Positions 1 to 8,977 of a DNA stretch of 64,000 bases are shown piece by piece; the first letter of the stretch is position 1, and the number at the start of each line of letters is the position of its first letter. Both the position numbers and the translations under genes were made by a program. Origin of the DNA: Chitinophaga deserti (GTDB lineage: Bacteria > Bacteroidota > Bacteroidia > Chitinophagales > Chitinophagaceae); NCBI RefSeq assembly GCF_003149455.1, contig NZ_QFFK01000005.1, forward strand, positions 248,001 to 312,000, in the 5' to 3' direction. The notes beneath the pieces were generated by a model, which did not search any database, was not told the DNA's origin, and worked only from the letters and a program-made list of their open reading frames with translations.

Positions 1-1
1 C

Positions 2-397
2 GAATACATCCCCCAGCGCCCGCCGATCGTTATGATCAGCAGACTCGTAGAAGCGGGAGAAAAGAACATCCGCACCGAGCTTGATGTGGCGGCGGATAAC
101 GTGTTTGTGGAAAATGGCACGCTTATGGCACCCGGGCTCGTGGAAAACATAGCACAAACCGCAGCGGCCAGAGTAGGGTTTCTTGCAAAAAGAGACAATG
201 TACCTGTACCGCTCGGCTTTATCGGAGCAATTCAAAATTTAGAAATACTCGAACTCCCGCCGGCGGGAGCTACTTTACAGACAGAAATCCTTATTACCCA
301 TGAACTCTTCAACGCCACTGTGGTACAAGGTTCCGTTCAGCTGAACGGTCGTACCCTGGCGAAATGTGATATGAAAATCTTCATAGCCAATAAATAA
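2..397 (+). CDS. 3-hydroxyacyl-ACP dehydratase-like hot-dog protein (5' truncated)
   Basis: The reading frame is open from base 2 and continues upstream, so the gene is cut by the window edge. The visible N-terminal part reads EYIPQRPPIVMISRL, which matches the IPQRPP-MVM start of small FabZ/ApeP-like dehydratases, so the ATG at 32 is internal. The segment with LMAPGLVENIAQTAAA fits the central helix of a hot-dog fold. In aryl polyene clusters this type of protein removes water from the 3-hydroxyacyl-ACP in each elongation cycle to form the conjugated double bonds. It is the first visible gene of the pigment operon, 16 bases before the next gene. A second dehydratase is encoded at 10203. The family is clear; the exact substrate is inferred from context. 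Confidence 0.8.
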   Translation, partial: EYIPQRPPIVMISRLVEAGEKNIRTELDVAADNVFVENGTLMAPGLVENIAQTAAARVGFLAKRDNVPVPLGFIGAIQNLEILELPPAGATLQTEILITHELFNATVVQGSVQLNGRTLAKCDMKIFIANK

Positions 398-413
398 AAA
401 AACAAGAGTTACC

Positions 414-1067
414 ATGAAACTGAAAAATCTCGCATTGCCCCTGATCGCTTTCGCCCTAAGCGCATCTTCGGCAATTGCCCAAAGCAGCAAAGACGTATTT
501 GATCCTGAAGTAAAATTAACCTGGATCGGCCTCGACTGGACCAAAACCCGCATTGTTGGGGATGCAGCCGCCAAGGCAGATCAAATTGTGGACAAAAACT
601 TTGTAGAAGTGAACCAGAAAGTGGTAAACGAATACAAAAAATTCGACGTGGCAAAAGCTTTCCGCCGCAGCGAAGTAAGCACTGATATTGGACCGGTTAA
701 TAAAAGAACCACCAAAATTGATGCAGACAACCTGCTGTCCGACAACTCTGACGATTACCAGCACCTGAAACCTGAAGATATCACCACCCTCGTTAAAGGG
801 TTCGATTTCAACGGTAAAACAGGCATTGGCATCGTTTGGTTCGTGGAAGGTATAAACAAAACCAAGAAGGAACTTTCCGCTTATGTAACCCTGGTGGACA
901 TGAAAGCGAAGAAAGTACTTTTCACCGAGCGTATGACTGGTAAGATGGGAGGTAAATTCGGCATGGCATTCGGCTATGCGAATATGTACCTTTCCGGCGT
1001 GAAATCCATCCTTGACGACATCGAGAAAGACAAGTACAAGGAATGGAAATCCAGCTACGGCGGATAA
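414..1067 (+). CDS. Secreted protein of unknown function in the flexirubin operon
   Basis: The 217-residue product begins with a clear signal peptide (MKLKNLALPLIAFALSASSA, cleavage near AIAQ), so it is exported to the periplasm. The mature part is rich in Lys and Asp. It contains GIGIVWFVEGINKTKKELSA and later VTLVDMKAKKVLFTERMTG, which look like beta-strand pairs. I do not recognise the family. Its place between a dehydratase gene and a thioesterase gene of the same operon suggests a role in handling or placing the pigment in the envelope, but this rests only on position. The ATG at 414 gives the signal peptide directly and is the preferred start. Confidence 0.75.
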   Translation: MKLKNLALPLIAFALSASSAIAQSSKDVFDPEVKLTWIGLDWTKTRIVGDAAAKADQIVDKNFVEVNQKVVNEYKKFDVAKAFRRSEVSTDIGPVNKRTTKIDADNLLSDNSDDYQHLKPEDITTLVKGFDFNGKTGIGIVWFVEGINKTKKELSAYVTLVDMKAKKVLFTERMTGKMGGKFGMAFGYANMYLSGVKSILDDIEKDKYKEWKSSYGG

Positions 1068-1094
1068 TTTAGATGACAATTTTTAAACTTATAC

Positions 1095-1520
1095 ATGCAA
1101 CCTGTATTGAGCGAAAAGGCGGAAGTGCTTGTCCGGTTTAATGAAGCAGACCCGTTGGGCATAGTGTGGCACGGCAATTACATCCGGTATTTCGAAGATG
1201 GCAGGGAAGCCTTCGGCGCGAAATACAGGTTGCGTTATCTCGACATTTTCGCACAGGGATTCACAGTTCCTGTGGTGAATGTGGAATGCAATTACAAACG
1301 GCCATTGCGCTACGGCGACCGTGTGCTGGTGGAAACACGTTATGTGCCCACCGATGCTGCGAAGATCCGTTTTGAATACACATTATACAACGCCGAAACC
1401 CGCGAAGTGGTTTGCACGGGTGCTTCTGTGCAGGTATTCCTCGACAAGGAAGCCGATATCCTGCAACTGACCGTTCCGTTGTTTTTCGCGGAATGGAAAA
1501 AAGAGTGGGGGCTGTCATGA
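1095..1520 (+). CDS. Acyl-CoA/acyl-ACP thioesterase, YbgC/4HBT type
   Basis: This 141-residue hot-dog protein carries the 4-hydroxybenzoyl-CoA thioesterase signature: VRFNEADPLGIVWHGNYIRYFEDGREAF near residues 11-40, where Asp18 (in EADPLG) is the usual catalytic acid. It would hydrolyse an aryl or acyl thioester, either releasing the polyene chain or editing mis-primed ACPs. Thioesterases of this type occur in aryl polyene clusters. Its last four bases overlap the next gene's start (ATGA), a sign of translational coupling. Family assignment is firm; whether the substrate is CoA- or ACP-bound is not visible. Confidence 0.85.
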   Translation: MQPVLSEKAEVLVRFNEADPLGIVWHGNYIRYFEDGREAFGAKYRLRYLDIFAQGFTVPVVNVECNYKRPLRYGDRVLVETRYVPTDAAKIRFEYTLYNAETREVVCTGASVQVFLDKEADILQLTVPLFFAEWKKEWGLS

Positions 1521-2653
1521 CGAAGGTATATGTTGCTGCTGAGAACATTGTATCACCCCTGGGGCTTACTGCACCGGCTAACTTTGAGCGGCTACTTGCC
1601 GGAGAAAGCGGTATCCGCCGCCAGCCCGGAGGTTTCTACGCTTCTGCCATGCCCGATGAGCTGCTCCGGCAGCCTGTACTTGCAGCAGGGCTGGAAGGGA
1701 ATACCCGGTTCGAACAGCTGTTGTGCCTGAGTATTTCTGATGCACTCTCACGTACGAAAGTGCCCATTGGCGATTCGCGTACTGCTTTCATCCTGTCTAC
1801 CACCAAAGGCAATATTGCCTTGCTGGAGCAGGGTAAAGCCGGTTCTGCAGACGCTTCCATGCTGCTGCATGCTACCGCTGCCCGCATTGCCGGGATAGTT
1901 GGGGCAGCGGCTAAACCTATTGTGGTAAGCAATGCCTGTATTTCAGGCCTCCTTGCCATTCTGATCGCCCAGCGCCTCATCCGTGCCGGGCAATACGACC
2001 ATGCCGTTGTTTGCGGAGCCGATGAGCTCACGCGCTTCGTGTTGTCGGGCTTCCAGTCGTTCCAGGCCGTTTCCGACGAGCCCTGCCGCCCTTTCGATGC
2101 TGCACGTAAAGGAGTGACTTTAGGGGAAGGTGCCGCAACGGTCGTCTTAACAAAGGATACAACATTGTTGCCGGAAGGTGAATCCGTCCTCCTGGGCGAA
2201 GGCGCTTCCAGTAACGATGCCAATCATATTTCCGGTCCATCGAGGACGGGTGCGGAACTGGCTTCTGCACTCACTTCCGCTATGCGCCGGAGCCGCCTGG
2301 AGCCCGCGGATATTGGGTTCGTTTCGGCGCACGGTACCGCCACGCTGTACAACGATGAAATGGAAGCCAATGCTTTCCATCTTTCGGGATTGCTGCAGGT
2401 ACCGGTTAACAGTCTTAAAGGCAATTATGGTCATACTCTTGGTGCGGCCGGTCTTATTGAGACAGTTGCCGGTATTTATGCCATGAAACATGGTGTAGTG
2501 TTACCAACCGCCGGCTTTGAATCATCCGGAATCAGCCATCCATTGATGGTGAGCAGTCATTTGGAAAAACGCCCTATGCAGCATTTTCTCAAAACCACAT
2601 CAGGTTTCGGGGGATGCAATGCTGCTATGGTGTTTAGCAAAGTGACATTGTAA
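1517..2653 (+). CDS. Beta-ketoacyl-ACP synthase (complete active site)
   Basis: This 378-residue condensing enzyme has the full KAS I/II triad: Cys141 in SNACISG, His272 in SAHGTATLYNDE and His306 in NYGHTLGAAG. It should extend an ACP-bound chain with malonyl-ACP. The frame is open from 1412, but ATG 1517 is chosen because it overlaps the preceding stop as ATGA and gives a normal KAS N terminus (MTKVYVAAENIVSPLG). The window holds one other intact ketosynthase (5902) and two inactive relatives (5020, 7161), so KS/chain-length-factor pairs are likely. Which partner it uses cannot be read from the sequence. Confidence 0.9.
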   Translation: MTKVYVAAENIVSPLGLTAPANFERLLAGESGIRRQPGGFYASAMPDELLRQPVLAAGLEGNTRFEQLLCLSISDALSRTKVPIGDSRTAFILSTTKGNIALLEQGKAGSADASMLLHATAARIAGIVGAAAKPIVVSNACISGLLAILIAQRLIRAGQYDHAVVCGADELTRFVLSGFQSFQAVSDEPCRPFDAARKGVTLGEGAATVVLTKDTTLLPEGESVLLGEGASSNDANHISGPSRTGAELASALTSAMRRSRLEPADIGFVSAHGTATLYNDEMEANAFHLSGLLQVPVNSLKGNYGHTLGAAGLIETVAGIYAMKHGVVLPTAGFESSGISHPLMVSSHLEKRPMQHFLKTTSGFGGCNAAMVFSKVTL

Positions 2654-2678
2654 ACGAATTAAAACAAGCAGATCACGC

Positions 2679-3746
2679 ATGAACTTTTTTACGAAGGAAA
2701 CGAAAACCGCATTACAGGCGAAGGAGCAGGCCCTCTGGCTGGCTTTTGCACCCATCGCTTTCCAGGCCTCCAAGGCGCTGAGAGATATGGGCGTCCTCAA
2801 AGCCGTATCCGACACAGGCATGCAGGGAGCCACCATCGAGGAAATCCTCGAGCATGTTAAACTGTCGCGCTACTCCCTCCGCGTTTTGCTGGAAGCTGGC
2901 CTCGGCTTGGATATGCTGCTCGTTAACGAAAAACGTTACACGCTCACCAAAACCGGTTTCTTCATCCTCAACGATCCTCTTACCCGTATCAATATGGACT
3001 TCTCGCACGATGTGTGCTATAAGGCCATGTATCACCTGCAGGACAGCCTGGAAGAAGGGCGTCCGGCGGGATTACAGGAACTGGGCCCTTGGGAAACAAT
3101 TTACCAGGGTCTTTCCATCCTGCCCGAACCTGCCCGCACCAGCTGGTTCAACTTCGATCACTACTATTCCGACCTCGCTTTCCCCAGCGTGCTTCCCATC
3201 GTATTCGAGCATAAGCCCAGGAAGCTGCTCGATATTGGTGGTAATACCGGTAAATGGTCCATGGCATGCGCAAACTATGATCCGGATGTACACGTGACCA
3301 TCATGGATCTGCCCGTGCAGGTAAATGTGGCGCGCCAGAATATTGAAGCAGCAGGCCTGCAGGACCGTGTATCCTTCTTCGAAACGAATATTCTTGATGA
3401 AAGCCTCCCGTTCGCGAAAGGCTTCGATGTGATCTGGATGAGCCAGTTCCTGGATTGCTTCTCAGAAGAGCAGATCATCAGCATCCTCCGCCGTTGCCGC
3501 GAAGCACTTAACGATGGCGGAAGTGTGTATATCCTCGAGCCTTTCTGGAACAAACAGCAATTTAAATCTGCCGCGTTCTGCCTCCAGCAAACGTCGCTTT
3601 ACTTTACCGCCATCGCCAACGGCAACAGCCAGATGTACCATACAGACGAGTTTTATGCCTGTATCCGTGCAGCCGGTATGGAAGTGGTGATGGAAAACAA
3701 TAACGTAGGGCTCAGTTATACGCTGCTGCGCTGCGTGAAAGCATAA
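2679..3746 (+). CDS. SAM-dependent O-methyltransferase
   Basis: The 355-residue protein has the layout of small-molecule O-methyltransferases. A helical N-terminal winged-helix/dimerisation region (residues about 15-100, with ALRDMGVLKAV and YSLRVLLEAGLGLDML) is followed by a Rossmann SAM domain with LLDIGGNTGKWS near residue 184, an acidic loop VTIMDLP, and a late FDVIWMSQFLDCFSEEQ segment. It probably methylates the phenolic head group or a carboxyl of the polyene; methylated heads are known for flexirubin-type and aryl polyene pigments. It lies 25 bases after the ketosynthase and 20 before the halogenase-like gene. Confidence 0.85.
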   Translation: MNFFTKETKTALQAKEQALWLAFAPIAFQASKALRDMGVLKAVSDTGMQGATIEEILEHVKLSRYSLRVLLEAGLGLDMLLVNEKRYTLTKTGFFILNDPLTRINMDFSHDVCYKAMYHLQDSLEEGRPAGLQELGPWETIYQGLSILPEPARTSWFNFDHYYSDLAFPSVLPIVFEHKPRKLLDIGGNTGKWSMACANYDPDVHVTIMDLPVQVNVARQNIEAAGLQDRVSFFETNILDESLPFAKGFDVIWMSQFLDCFSEEQIISILRRCREALNDGGSVYILEPFWNKQQFKSAAFCLQQTSLYFTAIANGNSQMYHTDEFYACIRAAGMEVVMENNNVGLSYTLLRCVKA

Positions 3747-3766
3747 GCAATTAAAAACCCTTCCAT

Positions 3767-5020
3767 ATGCAAACTGAAAAGGTGGATGTATTAGTGATTG
3801 GCGCCGGTCCCTCCGGTACGGTAGCCGCATCCATAATCAACAAGGCCGGCTATTCAGTAAAGATTGTAGAAAAACTGAAGTTCCCCCGTTTTGTTATTGG
3901 CGAGAGCCTTTTACCCCGATGCATGGATGCACTTACAGAAGCCGGCTTCATTGACGCCATTTCTGAAAAAGGTTTCCAGAAGAAATTTGGAGCAAAGTTT
4001 GTCAAACAGGGCAAAATTTGCGACTTCACCTTTGCAGATCAGCACACCGCCGGATGGCAATGGACATGGCAGGTAACCCGTGCCGATTTCGACCATACCC
4101 TGGCCCAGACAGTAGAGAAGATGGGCGTTCCGGTGGAATATGAGACCACCGTAACCGGCATCGTTTTTAACGGCTCCGATTCCGTTACCACAGTAGAAGA
4201 TGTGAACGGAAACAAGAAACAAATCGAAGCCCGCTTTATAGTTGACGGCAGCGGCTATGGCCGTGTGATCCCCAAACTGTTTAACCTCGAGAAAGAATCT
4301 GTTTTACAACCCCGCAAAGCATTATTCGCCCATACGAATGACGTTCGCCGTTCTATGGCCGACGAACCTAACCGCATCACTGCAGTTGTGCATGAGAAAG
4401 GCGTATGGATCTGGATCATCCCCTTCTCAACCGGAGTAACTTCCGTAGGGTTTGTGGGTGAGCCTTCCTTCCACGACCGCTTCTCCGGAACGCCTGAAGA
4501 AATGTTCCGCGCCATGCTGGCCTCAGAACCTTACACTGCCGAGCGCTTCAAAGATGTGGAGTTGGTTTTCGAACCACGTAAACTGGAAGCCTGGAGTGCA
4601 ACCACCGATAAATTCTATGGCGAAGGATTTGTGCTCACCGGTAACGTGACCGAGTTCCTGGACCCGATTTTCTCTTCCGGCGTTACACTGGCCACAGTTT
4701 CTGCCCAAACGGCAGCTAAACTGGTGATCCGCAAACTACAGGGGGAGAACGTTGACTGGCAGAAGGACTATATGGAGCCTACCATGCAGGGCGTGAACGT
4801 ATTCCGTTCCTATGTAATGGCCTGGTACGAAGGTACGCTCGATACTATCTTCTTCTCCAAAAATCCCGATCCCCTGATCAAACAGCAGATATGTTCCGTT
4901 TTGGCAGGATATGTGTGGGATCAATCGAACCCCTACGTGAAACAGCATGAGACTGAGCTGAAAAGGCTGGCCCGGCTGATTGATCTTACGGAAAAATTAA
5001 ACGGGGGATCCGGCAACTAA
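3767..5020 (+). CDS. Flavin-dependent halogenase-like monooxygenase
   Basis: The 417-residue protein starts with an FAD-binding Rossmann motif GAGPSG (residues 12-17) followed by PRFVIGESLLPR, typical of flavin halogenases and related oxygenases. The halogenase signature WxWxIP is present as WIWIIP at residues 214-219, which normally shuts down ordinary monooxygenation. Chlorinated flexirubins are known from related bacteria, so chlorination of the aryl head or the resorcinol is a reasonable role; ring hydroxylation is the alternative. The stop codon overlaps the next start by one base (TAATG). Family 0.9, halogenase activity about 0.6. Confidence 0.85.
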   Translation: MQTEKVDVLVIGAGPSGTVAASIINKAGYSVKIVEKLKFPRFVIGESLLPRCMDALTEAGFIDAISEKGFQKKFGAKFVKQGKICDFTFADQHTAGWQWTWQVTRADFDHTLAQTVEKMGVPVEYETTVTGIVFNGSDSVTTVEDVNGNKKQIEARFIVDGSGYGRVIPKLFNLEKESVLQPRKALFAHTNDVRRSMADEPNRITAVVHEKGVWIWIIPFSTGVTSVGFVGEPSFHDRFSGTPEEMFRAMLASEPYTAERFKDVELVFEPRKLEAWSATTDKFYGEGFVLTGNVTEFLDPIFSSGVTLATVSAQTAAKLVIRKLQGENVDWQKDYMEPTMQGVNVFRSYVMAWYEGTLDTIFFSKNPDPLIKQQICSVLAGYVWDQSNPYVKQHETELKRLARLIDLTEKLNGGSGN

Positions 5021-5640
5021 TGAGCCAGCAGGGCATATATATCAACGCAACATGTATTATCCGCCATCATTCGGTGGATAGGAACGGGCAACCCGTATAC
5101 GCGCATGAAGTGCCTCAGGCCGACCTGCAGGACTTCCTCCGCGGGCTGTACGACCGGTTTAGCGGACAATATCCCAAGTTCCATAAAATGGACCTGCTGT
5201 CGAAGCTGGGATGGGCGGCTACGGAAATACTCCTGCAGGATATGCCCATGGATCAATATACTCCCGAAGATACCGGCGTAATACTCGCCAATGCAAGCAG
5301 CAGCCTGGATACGGACGAGAAGTATTTCGACACTGTGCAGGAGATTGCCAGTCCGGCGTTGTTTGTATACACGCTCCCCAATATCGTAATTGGAGAGATC
5401 AGCATCCGACACAAGTTTAAAGGTGAGAATGCCTTTTTCGTAGCAGAGCGGTTCGATATACCATTTGTAACCGGTTATGCGGCGCAACTGCTGGAAAGCG
5501 GTGCCGTAAAAGCCGTTGTTTGCGGATGGGTAGAACAGTATCACGCCAGCCACGAAGCGGCATTTTACCTGATGGAAACAGCCCCGCGAGGCATGGCATT
5601 GCCATACAGCGCGGAAACAGCAGAAAAATTGTACAGATAA
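5020..5640 (+). CDS. Half-length ketosynthase-like protein without catalytic Cys
   Basis: At 206 residues this protein covers only the N-terminal half of a thiolase-fold ketosynthase. The region PEDTGVILANASSSLDTD and the later SPALFVYTLPNIVIGEIS align with the usual substrate-cleft strands. Where the nucleophile Cys should sit, the sequence reads VAERFDIPFVTGYAAQLLESG, with an Arg at the expected position in a hand alignment. No His motifs follow because the C-terminal half is missing. It cannot condense by itself; it may be a chain-length or docking partner for one of the intact ketosynthases. The gene is coupled to its neighbour upstream and lies two bases before the ACP gene. Confidence 0.7.
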   Translation: MSQQGIYINATCIIRHHSVDRNGQPVYAHEVPQADLQDFLRGLYDRFSGQYPKFHKMDLLSKLGWAATEILLQDMPMDQYTPEDTGVILANASSSLDTDEKYFDTVQEIASPALFVYTLPNIVIGEISIRHKFKGENAFFVAERFDIPFVTGYAAQLLESGAVKAVVCGWVEQYHASHEAAFYLMETAPRGMALPYSAETAEKLYR

Positions 5641-5641
5641 T

Positions 5642-5905
5642 ATGGAAAAGTTGATGCAGGATCTGAAAGTACAGATCATTCAACAGTTGAATTTGCAGGA
5701 AGTGAAACCTGAAGACATTGGTGATGACCAGCCCCTTTTCAAAGAAGGCCTTGGGCTCGACAGCATTGATGCATTGGAGCTGATTGTTTTGCTGCAGCAG
5801 TATCATAACATCCGCATTGCCAAGCCTGAAGACGGACCGAATATTTTCTATTCCATCCGTACCATGGCAGAATACATCACCGCAGAGAAAGCGAAGCAGG
5901 CATGA
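5642..5905 (+). CDS. Acyl carrier protein
   Basis: A short acidic 87-residue protein with the carrier motif GLDSIDALEL; Ser41 is the phosphopantetheine attachment site. It carries the growing polyene. AcpS encoded at 18824 in the same operon is the likely activating enzyme. It is the only ACP seen in the window, while characterised aryl polyene clusters often have two, so a second may be upstream of the left edge. Its stop overlaps the start of the next ketosynthase (ATGATGA). Confidence 0.95.
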   Translation: MEKLMQDLKVQIIQQLNLQEVKPEDIGDDQPLFKEGLGLDSIDALELIVLLQQYHNIRIAKPEDGPNIFYSIRTMAEYITAEKAKQA

Positions 5906-7098
5906 TGACGGGAAGCGTATGGATAGCAGGCGGCGGCGTCATTTCCGGCATCGGCCGGAACCTGGGAGAGTGCGTGGCTTCATTTGAAGCGATGCAGCCG
6001 GGCATGGCGTATATGCAGCACCTGCATTCTGCGCATGCTCAAACATTTCCTGTGGTGGAAGTGAAAGCCGGTAACGATGAACTGGCGGCTATCGCCGGAA
6101 TGCCTGCACACTGGAGCCGTACAGCCCTCCTCAGCCGTATTGCCGCGCAGGAAGCCTGGGAAGCCTCTGGTTTGGGAGATATCAGGCAATACCGTACAGG
6201 CTTCGTTTCTGCCAACACCGTTGGCGGTATGGATAAAACGGAGGAATTCATGGAAGCCTTCCTTACAGGCTCCTCCAAAGGGAAGCTGCGGCAGGTAGTG
6301 CATCATGAGTGTGGCGCAGTAACGGAACTGGTAGCCGATGCCATGGGGGTACGTCATCATGTATCCACCATCAGCACGGCCTGTTCTTCAGGTGCTAATG
6401 CACTCATGTATGGTGCCCGTATGATCCGTGCCGGGATGCTGGATGTGGTGATAGCCGGAGGCACAGACGCATTGACGCGCTTTACGCTCAATGGTTTCAA
6501 TACCCTCATGATCCTCGATCAGCAGCAATGCCGCCCATTCGATGATACCCGTACCGGACTAAACCTGGGCGAAGGCGCCGGTTATGTGGTACTGGTGTCA
6601 GACGCCGTGGCGAAGGAAATTAGACCATGGTGCCGCCTTTCAGGATTCGCCAATGCCAACGATGCCTATCATCAGACGGCTTCATCGCCCGACGGGATTG
6701 GTAATTTCATGGCTATGAAAGCCGCACTGGAAATGGGCGGATTACAGCCTGAAGATATCGGTTACATCAACCTGCATGGTACCGGAACGCAGAATAATGA
6801 CAGCTCGGAAGGTCTGGCTATTTCAAGATTGTTTGCTGGCGGGGTGCCGCCCGCAAGCTCTACCAAGAGCTTCACCGGGCACACACTGGGAGCCAGCGGA
6901 GGTATAGAAGCAGTATTTTCTGCGCTGGCCCTTCGCGATGGTATCATTTATCCCAACGCCAATTTCTCAGTTCAGATGCGTGAGCTGGCCTTTTCGCCTG
7001 TTACTGCATTTTCAAGAGGCAACAATCTGCGGAACGTGATGTCTAACTCGTTCGGGTTCGGTGGTAATTGTTCCAGCCTGGTTTTTTCAAAGGAATAA
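5902..7098 (+). CDS. Beta-ketoacyl-ACP synthase II-like
   Basis: This 398-residue condensing enzyme has a textbook active site: Cys161 in STACSSGANAL, His292 in LHGTGTQNNDSSE and His327 in SFTGHTLGASGG. It also shows the GLNLGEGAGYVVL loop common to FabF-like enzymes. It probably performs the iterative chain extension, with the inactive protein encoded at 7161 as its chain-length factor by analogy with KS/CLF heterodimers of aryl polyene and type II polyketide systems. Two start codons in tandem (5902 and 5905) are possible; 5902 gives overlap with the ACP gene. Confidence 0.92.
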   Translation: MMTGSVWIAGGGVISGIGRNLGECVASFEAMQPGMAYMQHLHSAHAQTFPVVEVKAGNDELAAIAGMPAHWSRTALLSRIAAQEAWEASGLGDIRQYRTGFVSANTVGGMDKTEEFMEAFLTGSSKGKLRQVVHHECGAVTELVADAMGVRHHVSTISTACSSGANALMYGARMIRAGMLDVVIAGGTDALTRFTLNGFNTLMILDQQQCRPFDDTRTGLNLGEGAGYVVLVSDAVAKEIRPWCRLSGFANANDAYHQTASSPDGIGNFMAMKAALEMGGLQPEDIGYINLHGTGTQNNDSSEGLAISRLFAGGVPPASSTKSFTGHTLGASGGIEAVFSALALRDGIIYPNANFSVQMRELAFSPVTAFSRGNNLRNVMSNSFGFGGNCSSLVFSKE

Positions 7099-7160
7099 CA
7101 TATGAAACGAAGCATATGCGGAGTTCCTTACCGGCAAAAATGTCAACTAAGAAATAACGG

Positions 7161-8210
7161 ATGAAAGCATTCATACAAGGAGCAGGGTGCGTATCTGCAC
7201 AGGATAGCAACGTTTTTCCGGGCGAAGTCCGGAATTACGAAGGCGACCGCCTGCCCGTGGCCGACCCGGATTATAAACAGTGGATCGATATCAAACAGAT
7301 CCGCCGGATGGGCCGTGCCATTAAAATGGGCGTTGCGGCTTCCCACATGAGCCTCGAAAGCGCGGGGATCAAAAATCCCGATGCAATCATCATGGGTACC
7401 GCTTACGGATGCCTCGCTGATACAGGCGTTTTCCTGCAGAAGCTCGTTACCCAGCAGGAAGATATGCTCACCCCCACTGCTTTCATTCAAAGCACACACA
7501 ATACCGTAGCCGGGCAGATCGCATTGCTGCTGGGATGCCACGCTTACAATAATACTTTCGTTCACGGGGCATTCTCATTGGAGAACGCCCTGCAGGATAG
7601 TTTGCTGCTGCTGGCTGAAGATCCTTCACGTAACATCCTTGCCGGTGCTACTGATGAGATCACGGATTATTCACATACTATATTACGCCGCTTCGGCCTG
7701 TATAAAAACGCCCATACTTCAGAGTTGCTCCAATCACAATCGCAGGGCACCATGGCAGGGGAGGGCGCGGCATTTTTTGTACTGTCTGCCGGCAAAGGAG
7801 AGCATTCCATCGCACAACTGACCGCGGTAGACATGCTGTACCGGCCTGCCAGTGAAGCGGAAACTGCGGAACACATTCGTGCGTTCCTGCAGCGCAACGG
7901 TCTTCAGCCTGCCGATGTGAGCCTCCTGCTCACCGGGCGCAATGGAGATACCACAAACGACCGGTATTACGAGACTGTGGAGCAATCCATGTTCAGTAAC
8001 ACCCCTGTTGCCGCATTCAAGCATTTCTGCGGAGAATATCCTACTGCCGCAGCTTTTGGCGTATGGTTGGCTGCCGGAAGCCTCCGGCGTGGAAGTATTC
8101 CTGAAGAAGCAATGGTGAAAGGCCAGCCCCCGGTGCAACCGGAGCGCATCCTTATCTGGAATCATCATCACGCAAAACATCACTCACTCATCTTATTGGA
8201 GAAATGCTGA
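7161..8210 (+). CDS. Ketosynthase-like chain-length factor (inactive)
   Basis: The 349-residue protein has the ketosynthase fold but has lost every catalytic residue. The nucleophile region reads NTFVHGAFSLENALQDSL, with Ala at the Cys position; the HGTGT region has become LLTGRNGDTTNDRY; and the GHTLGASG region has become KHFCGEYPTAAAFG. Loss of the Cys with a retained fold is the mark of chain-length factors that pair with an active KS. It follows the KS gene by 62 bases. The next gene starts inside its last codons (7-base overlap). The partner and chain length are inferred. Confidence 0.85.
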   Translation: MKAFIQGAGCVSAQDSNVFPGEVRNYEGDRLPVADPDYKQWIDIKQIRRMGRAIKMGVAASHMSLESAGIKNPDAIIMGTAYGCLADTGVFLQKLVTQQEDMLTPTAFIQSTHNTVAGQIALLLGCHAYNNTFVHGAFSLENALQDSLLLLAEDPSRNILAGATDEITDYSHTILRRFGLYKNAHTSELLQSQSQGTMAGEGAAFFVLSAGKGEHSIAQLTAVDMLYRPASEAETAEHIRAFLQRNGLQPADVSLLLTGRNGDTTNDRYYETVEQSMFSNTPVAAFKHFCGEYPTAAAFGVWLAAGSLRRGSIPEEAMVKGQPPVQPERILIWNHHHAKHHSLILLEKC

Positions 8211-8977
8211 GGCTTTTAGTCATAGCAGGCGCAGTGGCCGCTCTTGGCGTCATCATTGCGGTATATGGCGGATGGGAAGCAACACCCCTCTGGATGGTGC
8301 TGTTACCCGTTATCATTGCAACCGGATTCGCAGCATGGGGTGCAGTTAATGTCAGGTCTAATTACTTCGTACGTACCCACAGTAAAGGAAAGAGTACTGA
8401 TAAATCGGTCTCACTTTCTTTCGACGACGGGCCGGTTACTTCATTTACTCCCCAGATCCTGGATATCCTCGCACAGTTCGACGTAAAGGCTGCATTTTTT
8501 TGCATAGGCCACCGCGTGGAACAGGAGCCTGGCATCATGAAAAGGATCACGGCGGAAGGGCACCTGGTGGGTAACCATAGTTTTTCCCACAGCCCGATGT
8601 TTGACCTGCAGCATTCTTCTGCCATGCGTACCGATCTGACAAAAGCTAATGAGGCTATTAAATCCGCAACGGGCCTGCAACCAAAACTATTCCGCCCTCC
8701 GTATGGGGTTACCAATCCCATGCTCGCCCGTGCGATCAGGAAAAGTAAACTGATTGCCGTGGGTTGGAGCATCCGCTCGTTTGATACCGTTATCAAAGAC
8801 GAAGACAAGCTGTTCGAGCGTGTAACAAAGAAGATCGAAGCGGGAGACATTTTCCTGTTCCATGATACCTGCGCGGCCACAGTGAAGATTTTACCCGCCC
8901 TGATCAAGCAGTTGAAAAGAGACGGGTTTGCCATCAGGCGATTGGATGAACTATTAAATATTCCGGCTTATGCGTAG
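8204..8977 (+). CDS. Membrane-anchored polysaccharide deacetylase (NodB fold)
   Basis: Two hydrophobic segments (residues about 3-22 and 28-46) anchor the 257-residue protein. The catalytic domain has the NodB motifs in order: SFDDGP near residue 73, HSFSHS near 125 with the metal-binding His pair, RPPYG near 164, and a late LFHDTCAATVKILP. The family removes N- or O-acetyl groups from polysaccharides in the periplasm. Such genes recur in flexirubin-type clusters without a proven task; here it could trim an acyl group from the pigment or modify the cell wall. It overlaps both neighbours by 7-8 bases. Confidence 0.88.
   Translation: MLRLLVIAGAVAALGVIIAVYGGWEATPLWMVLLPVIIATGFAAWGAVNVRSNYFVRTHSKGKSTDKSVSLSFDDGPVTSFTPQILDILAQFDVKAAFFCIGHRVEQEPGIMKRITAEGHLVGNHSFSHSPMFDLQHSSAMRTDLTKANEAIKSATGLQPKLFRPPYGVTNPMLARAIRKSKLIAVGWSIRSFDTVIKDEDKLFERVTKKIEAGDIFLFHDTCAATVKILPALIKQLKRDGFAIRRLDELLNIPAYA

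Noticed and set aside
7102-7164. 20-codon frame in the gap between the ketosynthase and chain-length factor genes
   Set aside because: It ends in an ATGA overlap with the next gene, which is suggestive, but it is too short and featureless to call.
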